A stretch of 64,000 nucleotides of DNA from Mesostigma viride (GCA_009746045.1 RPFO01000080.1:9204113-9268112), one strand, 5' to 3'. Shown: positions 21,371 through 33,088, counted from the first letter of the stretch. A program made the numbers and translations. Notes: generated from the sequence alone by a model not told the origin.

Positions 21371-23060
21371 CCCGTTGGGCAGTCACGGAGTACAATAGTA
21401 ACTGATACACAGGGTTAAAGTGCTTTTCATCCGGCCTGTATGTAACTTGCACACTGGGAAGGGGGCACGGAGTCACTCGTCTTCCTTCATGCCCGAAGGC
21501 ATGCAAGCCACAGTTGCAACCTAAACTACTTACGAGGAGAGTCTGGCGCGCATAACTGTGGGTGCACTAATGCTGAAATGTGCGTGGGTGACATGGCGGG
21601 GTATTGTCTGGCACAATGAAACTGCAGAGACTGAAGTGTGCGCCGGTAGATATGCGGGTGCATAGGCTGAACTAACTAAAGGTAGCCAGTATACACTAGT
21701 GAGTAAATGCTGAGCCATGCATACATACACGGTGCTGCAATTAGGCCTTGCAAGTGGCTATATGTAGGCCATACAGCAACTCAGATAATCACCATCACGC
21801 AACCGGCCCTATCTGAACCTAGTGTAGACATCATGAATCGATTGCATGGCCTGCAATGACTGATGTCACGTGGGTGGAACCTGGCCATTATTAGCACGCT
21901 GTTAATGTACAGGTCCCCGCCCTGCCAGTGGACTGTGGGCTTCTCCAACGGGGGATTGCTTGTGGCCAATGAAGGTGGGCCACAGCTCGCGACGCTGCCG
22001 GCAGCTGCTGCGTGGGAGTCAGGTCGTCGTGACTCCAGCGACCACGGGGTGGAGTGCAGAGTGTTGCGCTGCCAAAGTAAGCGCACCTTATCTTCTCGGG
22101 GGAGTCAAAGGTGAGCAGCTAGCACTGGCGCCGGCCGGGGAACATTCTTGTGCCGCGAGCGGGGCAGACGGTACCCTCGCAGTGCGATGTCACCTTTGCT
22201 AGTAACCCACACGGGGGGTGAGGCGGTTAGCCCCATGCGGGTAAGCAGCGTGCCCGTCAGCTTAGCGTCAAGAGACTCGGCATCCTCCCCGAGTTCCATG
22301 GCCGGAAGCGACGCAGAATCACCCCGCACTCTGCGCCTGTCGCGCTCGGTGCATGCAGCTTGATGGCGATGGCGTCGGTACGTGCACCGACGCCATCCCC
22401 CGTGCACCTACGTGCTTGGGCCGACCTAGTCAAGTCGCAAGCGGCTTCAACCATGTGTGCACGGGTGGTGGGGCCTCCTTCCCGCGCCCAACGCGCTGCA
22501 TGGGCGGCGATGGTGGCCGTCTGTGCAGCGCCATTACGGGCGCACCTGTAAGGCCAAGGCCCAAGGCCTCCGAATTTGCTTAGCAGTCTGCCTAGCCGCC
22601 GCGTCTAGCTTCTTGAGGTCCTGCACCACCTTGCTCTCCAGACCAGCTGTTGCAGGCGAGCGAGGGTGGATTTAATTGGTGCTCTCGGTGGCCAGCGTGG
22701 CTGATTCAGTCTCCTGCTGTGTGGTAAACGAAGGCTGCAACTTGTTGGCGACCTTGTTGGTCTCGACATTCGAGAACCTGGCCTCCACCGCATTGACTGA
22801 GCATCTTGGCGATTGCGTCCAACGAGGCGAGCTTATCCGCCGATTTGCCCAGGTCACGTGCTCCTCGAGTACTAGCTGCGCGGAGATCGTCGCGGTCTCA
22901 TGTACTATCATCTTGATTTCTGGCGTCAATCCCAGCTTTACCATTGCAACCATCGCGGGGGCACACCCGGGCTGTTCGACTAGTTCATCAAATGAAGACA
23001 ACCACAATAAGAGCGTTGTGAGTGAAGAACTGAACGAGGCAACGACCTCCATGGCCGAGT
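21371..23060 (-). mobile_element. ORF1-only retroposon, long decayed copy
   Basis: Read on the minus strand, the pieces follow the order of the full copy at 42.2-43.6 kb. VLEEHVTW and NAVEARFSNVETNKVANKLQ lie at about 22910-22740. ESLDAKLTGTLLTRMGL and YRLPRSRHKNVPRPAPVL lie at about 22270-22110. KPTVHWQGGDLYIN is near 21945-21905. A 3' UTR and the hairpin CTCCCCGTTGGGCAG near 21374 follow. Several frameshifts and stops break the frame. No reverse transcriptase is present. Confidence 0.75.
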
Positions 23061-23949
23061 TTCACGTTCCTTTTACCTATTTCGAAAATACTGATGACGT
23101 AAGCAAACCCCGCACCATAGCACTAGCGGTCAAACCTGGCTACGTGGGGGCAAACTATACTTGTGCGCATTTCCCAGCAATACAGCAAATCGTATCTGCT
23201 GCCAATGCTGCCTGCTTGTCACAACATATTTCAGGCTTTGGCGCTCTCAGGCTATGAGCGACGCGTGTGCGCATCAATCAAATCAGTCCGCGCGGCAGCA
23301 ATACAACAACTGCCCGACGCTCAGTCATCAACAAGTTACATAATAACTGTGACGTCCGATCTCTACGTACCAACGGTGGACTGAACATATAATACAAATT
23401 TAAATATTCAGTCACATTCGTCATAGAGTTAGGTACTAGCATCGAGCTCGGCGCTTCATGCCAGCAGGTACCCAACAAAGCCGAGCTAAATGGCTACCGT
23501 GGAACCAAACCAACAGATCTGAACCCGACGTAAATTACTCAGTGAACAGCCGTTTCTCGAGTGCACGGACGTAAATGATCACGGACGTGACAATACTAGT
23601 ATTTATAAGTACTCGATTAATTAATTAATGTACGATGAATGCATATTATGTACAAACTAATCATTACAAGCTGCCTCACTCGAACAATACTGATGCAGCT
23701 GATAGTCCCAACGGAGGCGTGTGAATAAATAAATGAAAGAAAGAATCCAGCTGATAGTCTCACTCAGTCTACAAGAATAATCGGACATTGTTGTCAGTAA
23801 CTGCCCGTTCTCGAAACGATACGGCATTAACTACATCTGTTTACAAAGAGTGTGTCTGTATTCAATTGGCAACGAGACCTCGGGTCTCACCCTCGTGAAG
23901 TGTTGTCGACCACAGATATGTCACCTCCGATCGTTCACAGGCGGTGTCA
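23061..23949. other. Intergenic stretch and 3' flank of the reticulon-like gene
   Basis: I see no gene here. A short TTAA-rich tract lies near 23617-23630. On the minus strand, TTTGTAAAC near 23840, about 110 bases past the stop of the reticulon-like gene, contains TGTAA, the usual polyadenylation signal of chlorophyte green algae. Confidence 0.45.
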
Positions 23950-26900
23950 TCAAGCCACCTTCGCCTTCCCGTTCACGCCAATGTGTGTGTCGATGAACTG
24001 AAGCACCTTGTCCATGTGGGGACTCAGTTTCCTGGCGAGCGGGGCGAGCAGGCCGTGGCCCAGCACTGGGGGTGCCAGCAGAATCGAGAACACGGACGAC
24101 CACAGCATGAAGAAGCCGGACAGGACCTGCCCCAGGATGGCCACAAAGCCCAGCGCAAGAAGCACTGCCAGCACCACCTTGCCCTTCACGCGGCTGCCGT
24201 CCAGCACACGCTTCTGCACCTGCGTGTTGGCCTGCCCGGAGGATGGTGGATGACACAGAAACAGCAAGTTTATGAACAGTCGAAATCATTAACCGATTCA
24301 ATGTAGCTAACAAAGTATTGGGTGGACGCTTTCCAGGTAAGGCGTGCATGCCAGCTGGGATAGCACCATTATAAGCAACCACACAACCATGGCAACGCAT
24401 GCACCACAGGGAATAGCCTTACTACAGCCAATACAACAACCACTTGGCGCGCCAAAGACAAGATTCACATACGTAGATGCACCTACCCATTCGCAAACAA
24501 AAACTTGAATATACTATAAAAGTATAGTACACTACCATAGTCAACCACACACCTGCTTGCCAGGCAGGAAAAACAAGATCGATGTGGAAATGCACCTATC
24601 TGTTTACCATGGTAGTACCGTTCTAGTTTACTGTAGACCTGTCTGTTTACCATGGCAGTACCGTTCTAGCTTGCTGTAGTCTTAGAAAGCATCACGCACC
24701 TCCTTGGCGGCAAATAGAAGCTCCACATAGAGGTGCGCCAGGTCTGGGAATGTGACGTCTCCCTTGCGCATGATGAGGTGGCACGCGGCTACCACACCGT
24801 CCGCGTTGGTGGGGCGGGGCGGCACCACCGTGGGTGCTGCCTTGCTGCTGGCACCTGCAGTCGATCGTATGTGGCAGGCATGCAGCAGCAAAGGTGTAGA
24901 GTAGTACAATTTTAGAGGGTTCCGCGTAAGAACTGGCAGGCATAAGCAAAGATGCTGTTGAGGGTTAAACGTGGGTATGGTGAGATGCATGGGCCGATCG
25001 AACAGGAAATTCTCAACCTGCAACGTGTGTTGCAACCAACCACCCCTAAACAAGCTTCAAGAGTAAAGACATTGGGTAACGCTGGGTGGACTGGGGAAGG
25101 GAGGAGCAGCAGGGAGGGACGAGTTAAGTAATGCGATACGCATTACTTTTGCATACTTGCAAGTGTGCAAAAGTAACGCGATACGCATTACTTAACTAAA
25201 ATTGGGCCGCGTGGGGAAATTCCGGCGTTCCGCACACACCGCCCGGTACCGAGGTGACTCGATTAATTACGACTCGGCTATTCCCAGCCTCGCGTCCTAA
25301 TTCCTATTTCGACTTGGCCTATCCGGCCTCCGCCAAACATAGAAATCCACAAATATTTCGACTCGGCCTCTCAGGCCTACCCGCCGCAAATATTTCCGTG
25401 CCTCCGAGAGGAACCGAACCCGGTACCCCAGGAGCGTACGCCAATCCAAGTACGCAAAAGTAATGCGTATCGCATTACTTAACTGGACGCCGGATGCAAG
25501 CAACACATTTGCACCAAATGACCAACAATTGCACCCTTGGAAGACTTGATCTGTTAGTGTGGCCGTCGAATGCAGAATTTCTATGAAATATTCCTACGAA
25601 TGCTGAGATACTCCTATGAGAGCACAGTGGTTGTCCCCAGCCTACCCGTCTAGAACCAAACGACTTGAACAAATCGCCTTGCGAGGCCTTAAGCACAAGT
25701 GGTAGCCTTGGGAGGCTACACGCTTGTAAGCGGGCCACGCACCCTCTGTCTGCTTGGACCGGGACGACGTCCAGTGGCTGATGTTGATGCCGACGAGGGA
25801 CAGCAGGTAGGCCACCACGGTGAAGAGCATGGCCAGCCTGCGTACAGTGACCAGCATGTGCGTACAGTGACCAGCATGCAGCAGGGATGTACAGTGACCA
25901 GCATGCAGCAGGGATGTACAGTGACCAGCATGCAGGAGTGATGTACAGTGACCAGCATGCAGGAGGGATGTACAGTGACCAGCATGCAGGAGGGATGTAC
26001 AGTGACCAGCATGCAGGAGGGATGTACAGTGACCAGCATGCAGGAGGGATGTACAGTGACCAGCATGCAGGAGGGATGTACAGTGACCAGCATGCAGGAG
26101 GGATGTACAGTGACCAGCATGCAGGAGGGATGTACAGTGACCAGCATGCAGGAGGGATGTACAGTGACCAGCATGCAGGAGGGATGTACAGTGACCAGCA
26201 TGCAGCAGGAGGGATGTACAGTGACCAGCATGCAGCAGGAGGGATGTACAGTGACCAGCATGCAGCAGGAGGGATGTACAGTGACCAGCATGCAGCAGGG
26301 GGCAGGGACATGGGGACAAACTTGGGCAGGGATGTGTTCAGCCAGTTGGCAGCAGGGGTGGGGGTGGCACGAGGGTGGGGGTGGCAGTAGGGGAGGGGGT
26401 GGCACGGTGGAGATGCGACGCTTAAAAAAGTGGGGGGAAGGTTACCTGCAGCAAGAGGGGCGTGGCCTATCTGCGAGAGTCTGCGAGCAGCCCGTGCCGG
26501 TGCCGGCGGATTCGCAGCAAGAGCGAATGGCCCTCTAAACTTCGATGTATAATACATTAATACATTAATACATTAATACATTAATACATTAATACATTAT
26601 GATTAGGAATAGTGCATATCCTTAGCCAACTTAGGGCTCCACACTTTCCTTGTTAATCATTGCCCTCCATTGGCATACAAATTTGCATGGACTACCGGTG
26701 TTGGGTGATGATGTTGTGCTTCGTGCCTGCCCTGTCGGTTCGCTTACAATGAGACCGAGCCAACCCGCAAGAAGCAGACAAAGTGCCCATCCACTAACAG
26801 TGAGAGCAGCATGACCCAAGGACTGTAGTACAATACACCTTACCCCTATTAATTTAACGTATAAGGCTGCTTTATTAAAATAAGGCCATATTTATTTCAA

Positions 26901-27470
26901 ACCGTGTGCACTGCGCCAGATAATAACGTATTGCATGTATCCTTCTACAAGTGCTGCCCTACACACGTATAGCGCCCACTCACCACGACGGCAACATGAC
27001 CTTAACATTTTGGTTCATCATCCCGTGTGGGTCCTATACAGCGCGCACATGGATCCTATATAGCGCCCGCATGGGTCCTACACAGCACGCGCATGGGTTC
27101 GATCCGGATAGCGCCCTGTAACTGTCATGTCCACTCACAACTGCAGCCCTCCCAGCACCAGGTGGAATACTATATCCTAGAGTACCTAATATATATTGTG
27201 ACCCTACACTCCTATAGTGTCCACTCACAGCGACAGGTGGCATAGCACGCGTAAAGTACACTGATAAATATAGTGACCCATACCTATCCTATAGTGTCCA
27301 CTCACAGCGACAGCAGCGTGACGAGCCCCACTTTGTCGATGAGCACCGCGCCGTACCAAAGCGCCAGGTGTACGCCCACCAGGATGGCAGCCGAGGCTGC
27401 ACCCGCAGGCACGCTGGTCCACAGTAGGCACTTGCGCACGCGCAGCAGAGGCTGCTCCCAGTGGCCATAC
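23950..27470 (-). CDS. Reticulon-like double-hairpin membrane protein, partial (4 exons seen)
   Basis: The minus-strand gene is assembled from exons 27306-27470, 25743-25837, 24700-24854 and 23950-24231. Phases agree at every junction; donors are GTGAGT, GTGCGT and GTGCGT, and each acceptor is preceded by CAG. The product of about 232 residues has a first hydrophobic hairpin (AASAAILVGVHLALWYGAVL, then LVTLLSLLAMLFTVVAYLLS). A hydrophilic loop follows, then a second long hydrophobic region (VVLAVLLALGFVAILGQVL, then FFMLWSSVFSILLAPPVLG), and the C-terminus GVNGKAKVA. Two long hairpins around a soluble loop are the layout of reticulon and ARL6IP1-type proteins that curve ER membrane. The N-terminal exon is not found. 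The family call is by topology only. Confidence 0.6.
24601..24685. repeat. 45-bp direct duplication in an intron
   Basis: The segment from TGTTTACCATGG through ACTGTAG occurs twice in tandem with small changes in the intron between the last two exons of the reticulon-like gene. Confidence 0.7.
25128..25478. mobile_element. 351-bp TTAA-flanked MITE in an intron
   Basis: Terminal inverted repeats of about 31 bp start GTAATGCGATACGCATTAC and continue TTTTGCATACTT. TTAA flanks both ends (25124-25127 and 25479-25482). The repeat unit is itself nearly palindromic and occurs a third time, inverted, at 25160-25195. There is no coding capacity. It lies in the intron between exons 25743-25837 and 24700-24854. 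On the minus strand, GGTTCGGTTC near 25411-25420 resembles a pol III B box, but no tRNA fold is evident. Confidence 0.85.
25838..26305. repeat. 27-30 bp minisatellite next to a splice acceptor
   Basis: About 16 tandem units of GTACAGTGACCAGCATGCAG with AGGGAT; some units carry an extra AGC. On the minus strand the array abuts the acceptor of exon 25743-25837. The intron end itself (CATGCTGGTCACTGTACGCAG region) is a variant unit, so the array seems to have grown from the acceptor. Confidence 0.9.
26306..27305. other. Intron of the reticulon-like gene with short repeats
   Basis: Holds six or so copies of ATTAATAC (26546-26600) and G-rich low complexity near 26340-26400. Copies of the exon donor region lie near 26966-26992, 27117-27145 and 27211-27237. 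No ORF stands out. Confidence 0.6.
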
Positions 27471-27623
27471 CTGGGGGGTGGGGGGCCCAGCGGGTGTTGG
27501 GGTGCAGGGGGGGGCGGATATGGCACCAGTGCAGGTTTAGTGATAGGGAATACAGGTTACTAGGTTGCCGTTATCCCAGGAATCGAAGCTTTCTATTGGG
27601 TGGCGGGTAACTAGAGGGTATCA

Positions 27624-27655
27624 GGATTTGTGTCTCGTTCGGAGGAATGAGTGAT
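27624..27655. repeat. 32-bp flank repeat, left copy
   Basis: GGATTTGTGTCTCGTTCGG plus GAGGAATGAGTGAT. The same 32 bases occur at 31169-31200, at the outer edge of the second satellite array. The pair brackets the whole 27.6-31.2 kb satellite block. Confidence 0.85.
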
Positions 27656-27875
27656 TTATATTATATTATATTATATTATATTATATTATATTATATTATA
27701 TTATATTATATTATATTATATTATATTATATTATATTATATTATATTATATTATATTATATTATATTATATTATATTATATTATATTATATTATATTATA
27801 TTATATTATATTATATTATATTATATTATATTATACTATATTATATTATAGTATATTATAGTATAGTATAGTATA
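27656..27875. repeat. (TATTA)n microsatellite
   Basis: About 220 bp of a TATTA/ATTAT pentanucleotide with a few substitutions at the right end, where it grades into the TTCTA array. Confidence 0.97.
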
Positions 27876-28075
27876 TTCTATTCTATTCTATTCTATTCTA
27901 TTCTATTCTATTCTATTCTATTCTATTCTATTCTATTCTATTCTATTCTATTCTATTCTATTCTATTCTATTCTATTCTATTCTATTCTATTCTATTCTA
28001 TTCTATTCTATTCTATTCTATTCTATTCTATTCTATTCTATTCTATTCTATTCTATTCTATTCTATTCTATTCTA
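27876..28075. repeat. (TTCTA)n microsatellite
   Basis: About 40 copies of the same TTCTA/ATTCT pentanucleotide that forms the long array at 30077-31163. Confidence 0.97.
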
Positions 28076-28170
28076 TACCACACCTTCAAACTCAGTGCAC
28101 ATCATTATCAAGTTGGTTATTGTAGCACCATGCTGGGGGCCCAGCATACTCGAACACAAGGTGTTGCCCC
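28076..28170. repeat. 95-bp duplicated block B, copy 1
   Basis: Runs from ACCACACCTTCAAACTCAG to AAGGTGTTGCCCC and is repeated at 28603-28697. It is followed by a 27-bp stretch with GGGTGGGTGGGTGGG, then block C. Confidence 0.85.
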
Positions 28171-28197
28171 TCTTAGCAGCGTGGGTGGGTGGGTGGG

Positions 28198-28535
28198 AGC
28201 TGAAAAGAGGCCTCCCTACGTCCCCTACACCACTCTAAGTACTGACTATCATTCACATTGCGCCACGCAGGCCTGCCGGCTGGCGCAGGTACAAGGTGTA
28301 CTGACTGCCAATCACAGTTGCGCCACGCCTGGCGGCTGGCGCAGGTAACAAGGTCTAGTGACGTACGTTAGAAGCTACCTAGGCCTGCACTCCGGAACCA
28401 CACTCAGCCTAGGCACAAAAAGGGCCGGCCGGTGCAGTACCCTCGTGACAAGCGCTAGTCTTACGCTACCTACGGCAGGTCGGTCCCCTTTGAGCCCGTC
28501 CACGCGTCATATATAAAATGAGCGAAGCTCAGCAA
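28198..28535. repeat. 338-bp duplicated block C, copy 1
   Basis: Runs from AGCTGAAAAGAGGCC to GAAGCTCAGCAA. It appears identical to 29739-30076. It ends with a TATA-like CATATATAAAATG. It also contains an internal 45-bp near-duplication (CTGGCGCAGGTACAAGG, then CTGGCGCAGGTAACAAGG). Confidence 0.88.
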
Positions 28536-28602
28536 ATACATTTCTTGTTTTTGGTCCATTGGAGTTCCTTCCCACCAAGAGAAACATTATACGGACAGCC
28601 TA

Positions 28603-30076
28603 TACCACACCTTCAAACTCAGTGCACATCATTATCAAGTTGGTTATTGTAGCACCATGCTGGGGGCCCAGCATACTCGAACACAAGGTGTTGCCCCCAC
28701 ACCTCCTTCTTGGCCACCAAGGCTGTCGCCAACCTTGGTGCCGATTTTCTTTCCGCCCATGGCCCCCCCCCTGCACGCTGCCACGGCTGTACTGCCGCCC
28801 CCGTGTGGCCGCTACGGTTTCCCGGCGGACGCAGGGCGGCACCCATGTCGTTCCCCCCGTTAGGGGGGCGGTTTCCAGCGGCTGCTCATTAGGCCTTACG
28901 CCCCCGGACCGTCTCTCACAAGCCCAGGACCCATCACCAGCCCCACCCCCGAGGCTGGGATTTCCCGGCATTGAAACCTTTGTGGCGATAGGCCCTCTAC
29001 CCTACCAAGGCCTTGGCTTGGAAACTGCTTAGCCAAGGCCCTGACCAGGGCTTGTGTTGTTGTAGGAAATTTTTTATGGCATAGATATGCCCCCCTGGCT
29101 GAACCGAACTCTTTATCGCTTTTCCTATAATGCATCATACAGGATAAAAACAAGGCGATAAAACAGCAAGAATTTCAGCCCCGCCAGGCGAACATTCTTT
29201 GCTGAAAAACTGGGCAATGATGAAGAGCGCGCTCCTCCCACCAAGATTCGCTCCAGCCCCGCATCCTCCCCGAAACTCCCGTCTGGCCACAGGCCGAAAG
29301 ATCGGGTCCGCTGTCAGGCTCCTGGCAGTTATGGGCTACCCTGGCACCCCGCGCTAGCCATCTCCACGTTTAAGGCAGATTCGCCTCCACCTGTGATTCT
29401 TTCCACCGTAGCCGCTGGCCCTGGCCTGTATGGCTCCTTCCCTGACGTTGTCCGACTAAAATCGCAGCTTCCCCAGTGTCAGGAAGCCGCTTGCCGCACC
29501 CAGGGGTAGAGGGGAATCGGCAGTGGGCCCAGCGCCGGAAATCACACCATTTTACTCAAAACGTAGAGCCCCCCACCCAACAACCATTACCGTGGCCTGT
29601 AACGGTGGGTGGCGAACATAAAGAATTTTATTCCAGGCCTCTCCACGCCCGGAGAGGCCGATAGCATCGTCTTACATTCAGCGCAGCCGCCATAGCGGCC
29701 AGCCGACCTTGCCAGCAAATGCTGGGATCAAGTTGCGAAGCTGAAAAGAGGCCTCCCTACGTCCCCTACACCACTCTAAGTACTGACTATCATTCACATT
29801 GCGCCACGCAGGCCTGCCGGCTGGCGCAGGTACAAGGTGTACTGACTGCCAATCACAGTTGCGCCACGCCTGGCGGCTGGCGCAGGTAACAAGGTCTAGT
29901 GACGTACGTTAGAAGCTACCTAGGCCTGCACTCCGGAACCACACTCAGCCTAGGCACAAAAAGGGCCGGCCGGTGCAGTACCCTCGTGACAAGCGCTAGT
30001 CTTACGCTACCTACGGCAGGTCGGTCCCCTTTGAGCCCGTCCACGCGTCATATATAAAATGAGCGAAGCTCAGCAA
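28603..30076. repeat. Long form of the B-C duplication (block B, 1.04-kb middle, block C)
   Basis: Block B (28603-28697) and block C (29739-30076) are separated here by 1041 bases that are missing from the short form at 28076-28535. The middle is C-rich and has no ORF I trust. It holds a strong hairpin, GGCCTCTCC...GGAGAGGCC, near 29636-29660. The short form may be an internal deletion of the long form. This may be a non-coding mobile element, but no target duplication or terminal repeat was found. Confidence 0.55.
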
Positions 30077-31163
30077 TTCTATTCTATTCTATTCTATTCT
30101 ATTCTATTCTATTCTATTCTATTCTATTCTATTCTATTCTATTCTATTCTATTCTATTCTATTCTATTCTATTCTATTCTATTCTATTCTATTCTATTCT
30201 ATTCTATTCTATTCTATTCTATTCTATTCTATTCTATTCTATTCTATTCTATTCTATTCTATTCTATTCTATTCTATTCTATTCTATTCTATTCTATTCT
30301 ATTCTATTCTATTCTATTCTATTCTATTCTATTCTATTCTATTCTATTCTATTCTATTCTATTCTATTCTATTCTATTCTATTCTATTCTATTCTATTCT
30401 ATTCTATTCTATTCTATTCTATTCTATTCTATTCTATTCTATTCTATTCTATTCTATTCTATTCTATTCTATTCTATTCTATTCTATTCTATTCTATTCT
30501 ATTCTATTCTATTCTATTCTATTCTATTCTATTCTATTCTATTCTATTCTATTCTATTCTATTCTATTCTATTCTATTCTATTCTATTCTATTCTATTCT
30601 ATTCTATTCTATTCTATTCTATTCTATTCTATTCTATTCTATTCTATTCTATTCTATTCTATTCTATTCTATTCTATTCTATTCTATTCTATTCTATTCT
30701 ATTCTATTCTATTCTATTCTATTCTATTCTATTCTATTCTATTCTATTCTATTCTATTCTATTCTATTCTATTCTATTCTATTCTATTCTATTCTATTCT
30801 ATTCTATTCTATTCTATTCTATTCTATTCTATTCTATTCTATTCTATTCTATTCTATTCTATTCTATTCTATTCTATTCTATTCTATTCTATTCTATTCT
30901 ATTCTATTCTATTCTATTCTATTCTATTCTATTCTATTCTATTCTATTCTATTCTATTCTATTCTATTCTATTCTATTCTATTCTATTCTATTCTATTCT
31001 ATTCTATTCTATTCTATTCTATTCTATTCTATTCTATTCTATTCTATTCTATTCTATTCTATTCTATTCTATTCTATTCTATTCTATTCTATTCTATTCT
31101 ATTCTATTCTATTCTATTCTATTCTATTCTATTCTATTCTATTCTATTCTATTCTATTCTATT
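30077..31163. repeat. (ATTCT)n array, about 1.09 kb
   Basis: About 217 copies of ATTCT with no visible interruption. The 378-codon frame across it (FYSIL repeats) is an artefact. The left edge is block C, copy 2. The right edge is the 32-bp flank repeat at 31169-31200. Confidence 0.98.
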
Positions 31164-31407
31164 ATAAAGGATTTGTGTCTCGTTCGGAGGAATGAGTGAT
31201 ATGGCACGTTTCTGCGCGCACTATAGCTGTGACCCATTACTGTTCACAACATCATACGCAGCACCCGGGTTGATGCCAGAACAGAGTGCGCTAAATATGG
31301 CCATGGTCGAGGGGACACTGATGATGATAAATAAGCAGGCTACAGGAATTCTCATTATTCAATGAAAGGTATATCAAAGTGTACAACGTCATCGTTATCA
31401 TGGGTGG

Positions 31408-31945
31408 GTCAAGCTGAGCGCATGTCATGGAGCAGGGGAGTGGGTCAAGCTGAGCGCATGTCATGGAGCAGGGGAGGGGGGCAAGCTGAGCGCATGTCAT
31501 GGAGCAGGGGAGGGGGCAAGCTGAGCGCATGTCATGGAGCAGGGGAGGGGGGCAAGCTGAGCGCATGTCATGGAGCAGGGGAGGGGGGCAAGCTGAGCGC
31601 ATGTCATGGAGCAGGGGAGGGGGGCAAGCTGAGCGCATGTCATGGAGCAGGGGAGGGGGGCAAGCTGAGCGCATGTCATGGAGCAGGGGAGGGGGGCAAG
31701 CTGAGCGCATGTCATGGAGCAGGGGAGGGGGGCAAGCTGAGCGCATGTCATGGAGCAGGGGAGGGGGGCAAGCTGAGCGCATGTCATGGAGCAGGGGAGG
31801 GGGCAAGCTGAGCGCATGTCATGGAGCAGGGGAGGGGGGCAAGCTGAGCGCATGTCATGGAGCAGGGGAGTGGGGCAAGCTGAGCGCATGTCATGGAGCA
31901 GGGGAGGGGGGCAAGCTGAGCGCATGTCATGGAGCAGAGGAGTGG
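31408..31945. repeat. 36-bp minisatellite, about 15 units
   Basis: Each unit reads GCAAGCTGAGCGCATGTCAT, then GGAGCAGGGGAGGGG. Units differ by one base in the G-run and by rare substitutions. There are no unique spacers, so it is not a CRISPR array. Frames across it are repeat artefacts. Confidence 0.95.
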
Positions 31946-32342
31946 GATACCGAACGCTGGCTGGAGGATCAAGGGGGTGGGGTGTGGGGTCTGGAAATGG
32001 TAGGCTAACGGGTACACGTTCTGCCCACTGTTGGCATTAGGTGACCAGACTGCCACTGTGCCAGTGTGGGTTCGACTGCCGAGGAGTTTGTGTGGGTTCG
32101 ACTGCCGTGGACTGCGTGTTGCGGAACTGGATGCTTTGGGCATTCTAGCGTTGTGGCTTTGGGGTCTATCAATACATCTACGGGTCAACTCGTTGGGTGC
32201 TTTGAATTGGGGGTTGTTGACGCTTTTGAGACCCTCATCACAGGCCTTGGGCGCCTGTGTGCATCATCTTGTTCAAGCGGCACAACAACTGACGACCATA
32301 CGATGTCCGACCATGACCGTGGACTGGCGTACTAGCCAAACT
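31946..32342. other. Spacer between two minisatellites
   Basis: Short plus-strand frames of up to 112 codons exist (32031-32369), but the longest runs into the next minisatellite. Nothing here is recognisable. Confidence 0.4.
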
Positions 32343-32720
32343 AGAGACCAGCTACCCCACAATTATTAGGCAGAAACCAGCTACCACACAATTATTAGGC
32401 AGAAACCAGCTACCCCACAATTATTAGGCAGAAACCAGCAACCCCACAATTATTAGGCAGAAACCAGCTACCCCACAATTATTAGGCAGAAACCAGCTAC
32501 CCCACAATTATTAGGCAGAAACCAGCCACCCCACAATCATTAGGCAGAAACCAGCTACCCCACAATTATTAGGCAGAAACCAGCTACCCTACAATAATTA
32601 GGCAGAAACCAGCTACCCTACAAATATTAGGCAGAAACCAGCTACCCCACATTTATTAGGCAGAAACCAGCTACCCCACCATTATTAGGCAGAAACCAGC
32701 TACCCCACAATTATTAGGCA
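32343..32720. repeat. 29-bp minisatellite, about 13 units
   Basis: The unit ATTATTAGGCAGAAACCAGC, then TACCCCACA, is tandemly repeated with scattered substitutions. Confidence 0.95.
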
Positions 32721-33088
32721 GGGCATTAGTCAATAGGTTTGCGTTCAGCCTCCCTGCGCGCACGATGGGGGGTGGCAAGCGTGCCCCCACGTGTCAACCC
32801 ATTCCTTGGATCATTTGGCCCACCCCTGCTCATACTTGGCCCACCCGTGCGCATACTTGGACCGTGCGCGCAGACTGGGGTGGCCACCGCAGCCTGCTTA
32901 TATCACGCTGTGGAGGGGCCCACCTTGACATTGCAACACGAAGAGCCAATCTGTCACTGCCACGTGCCTAGTGCCCACATCCGCTGACGTTGCCACACCC
33001 TGGAGAGCATGCCTTGGACAGCACACCAAAACGACATCAGCACGTGAGAGAGGCCTCCCGTAACAAATGCCTCCAAAAGCAAGCTGTC

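Noticed and set aside
25407-25420. Pol III promoter or tRNA in the 351-bp MITE
   Set aside because: Only a B-box-like GGTTCGGTTC is seen. No A box at the right distance and no cloverleaf.
25475-26557. 360-codon and related frames with CWSLYIPPA repeats
   Set aside because: They translate the 27-bp intronic minisatellite. The 27-bp period is a multiple of three, so frames stay open.
30059-31195. 378-codon open frame (FYSIL repeats)
   Set aside because: The frame exists only because ATTCT has no stop in that register. It is pure microsatellite.
31408-32720. Regular repeats resembling a CRISPR array
   Set aside because: The units are contiguous, with no unique spacers, and the genome is eukaryotic with spliced genes. 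They are minisatellites.
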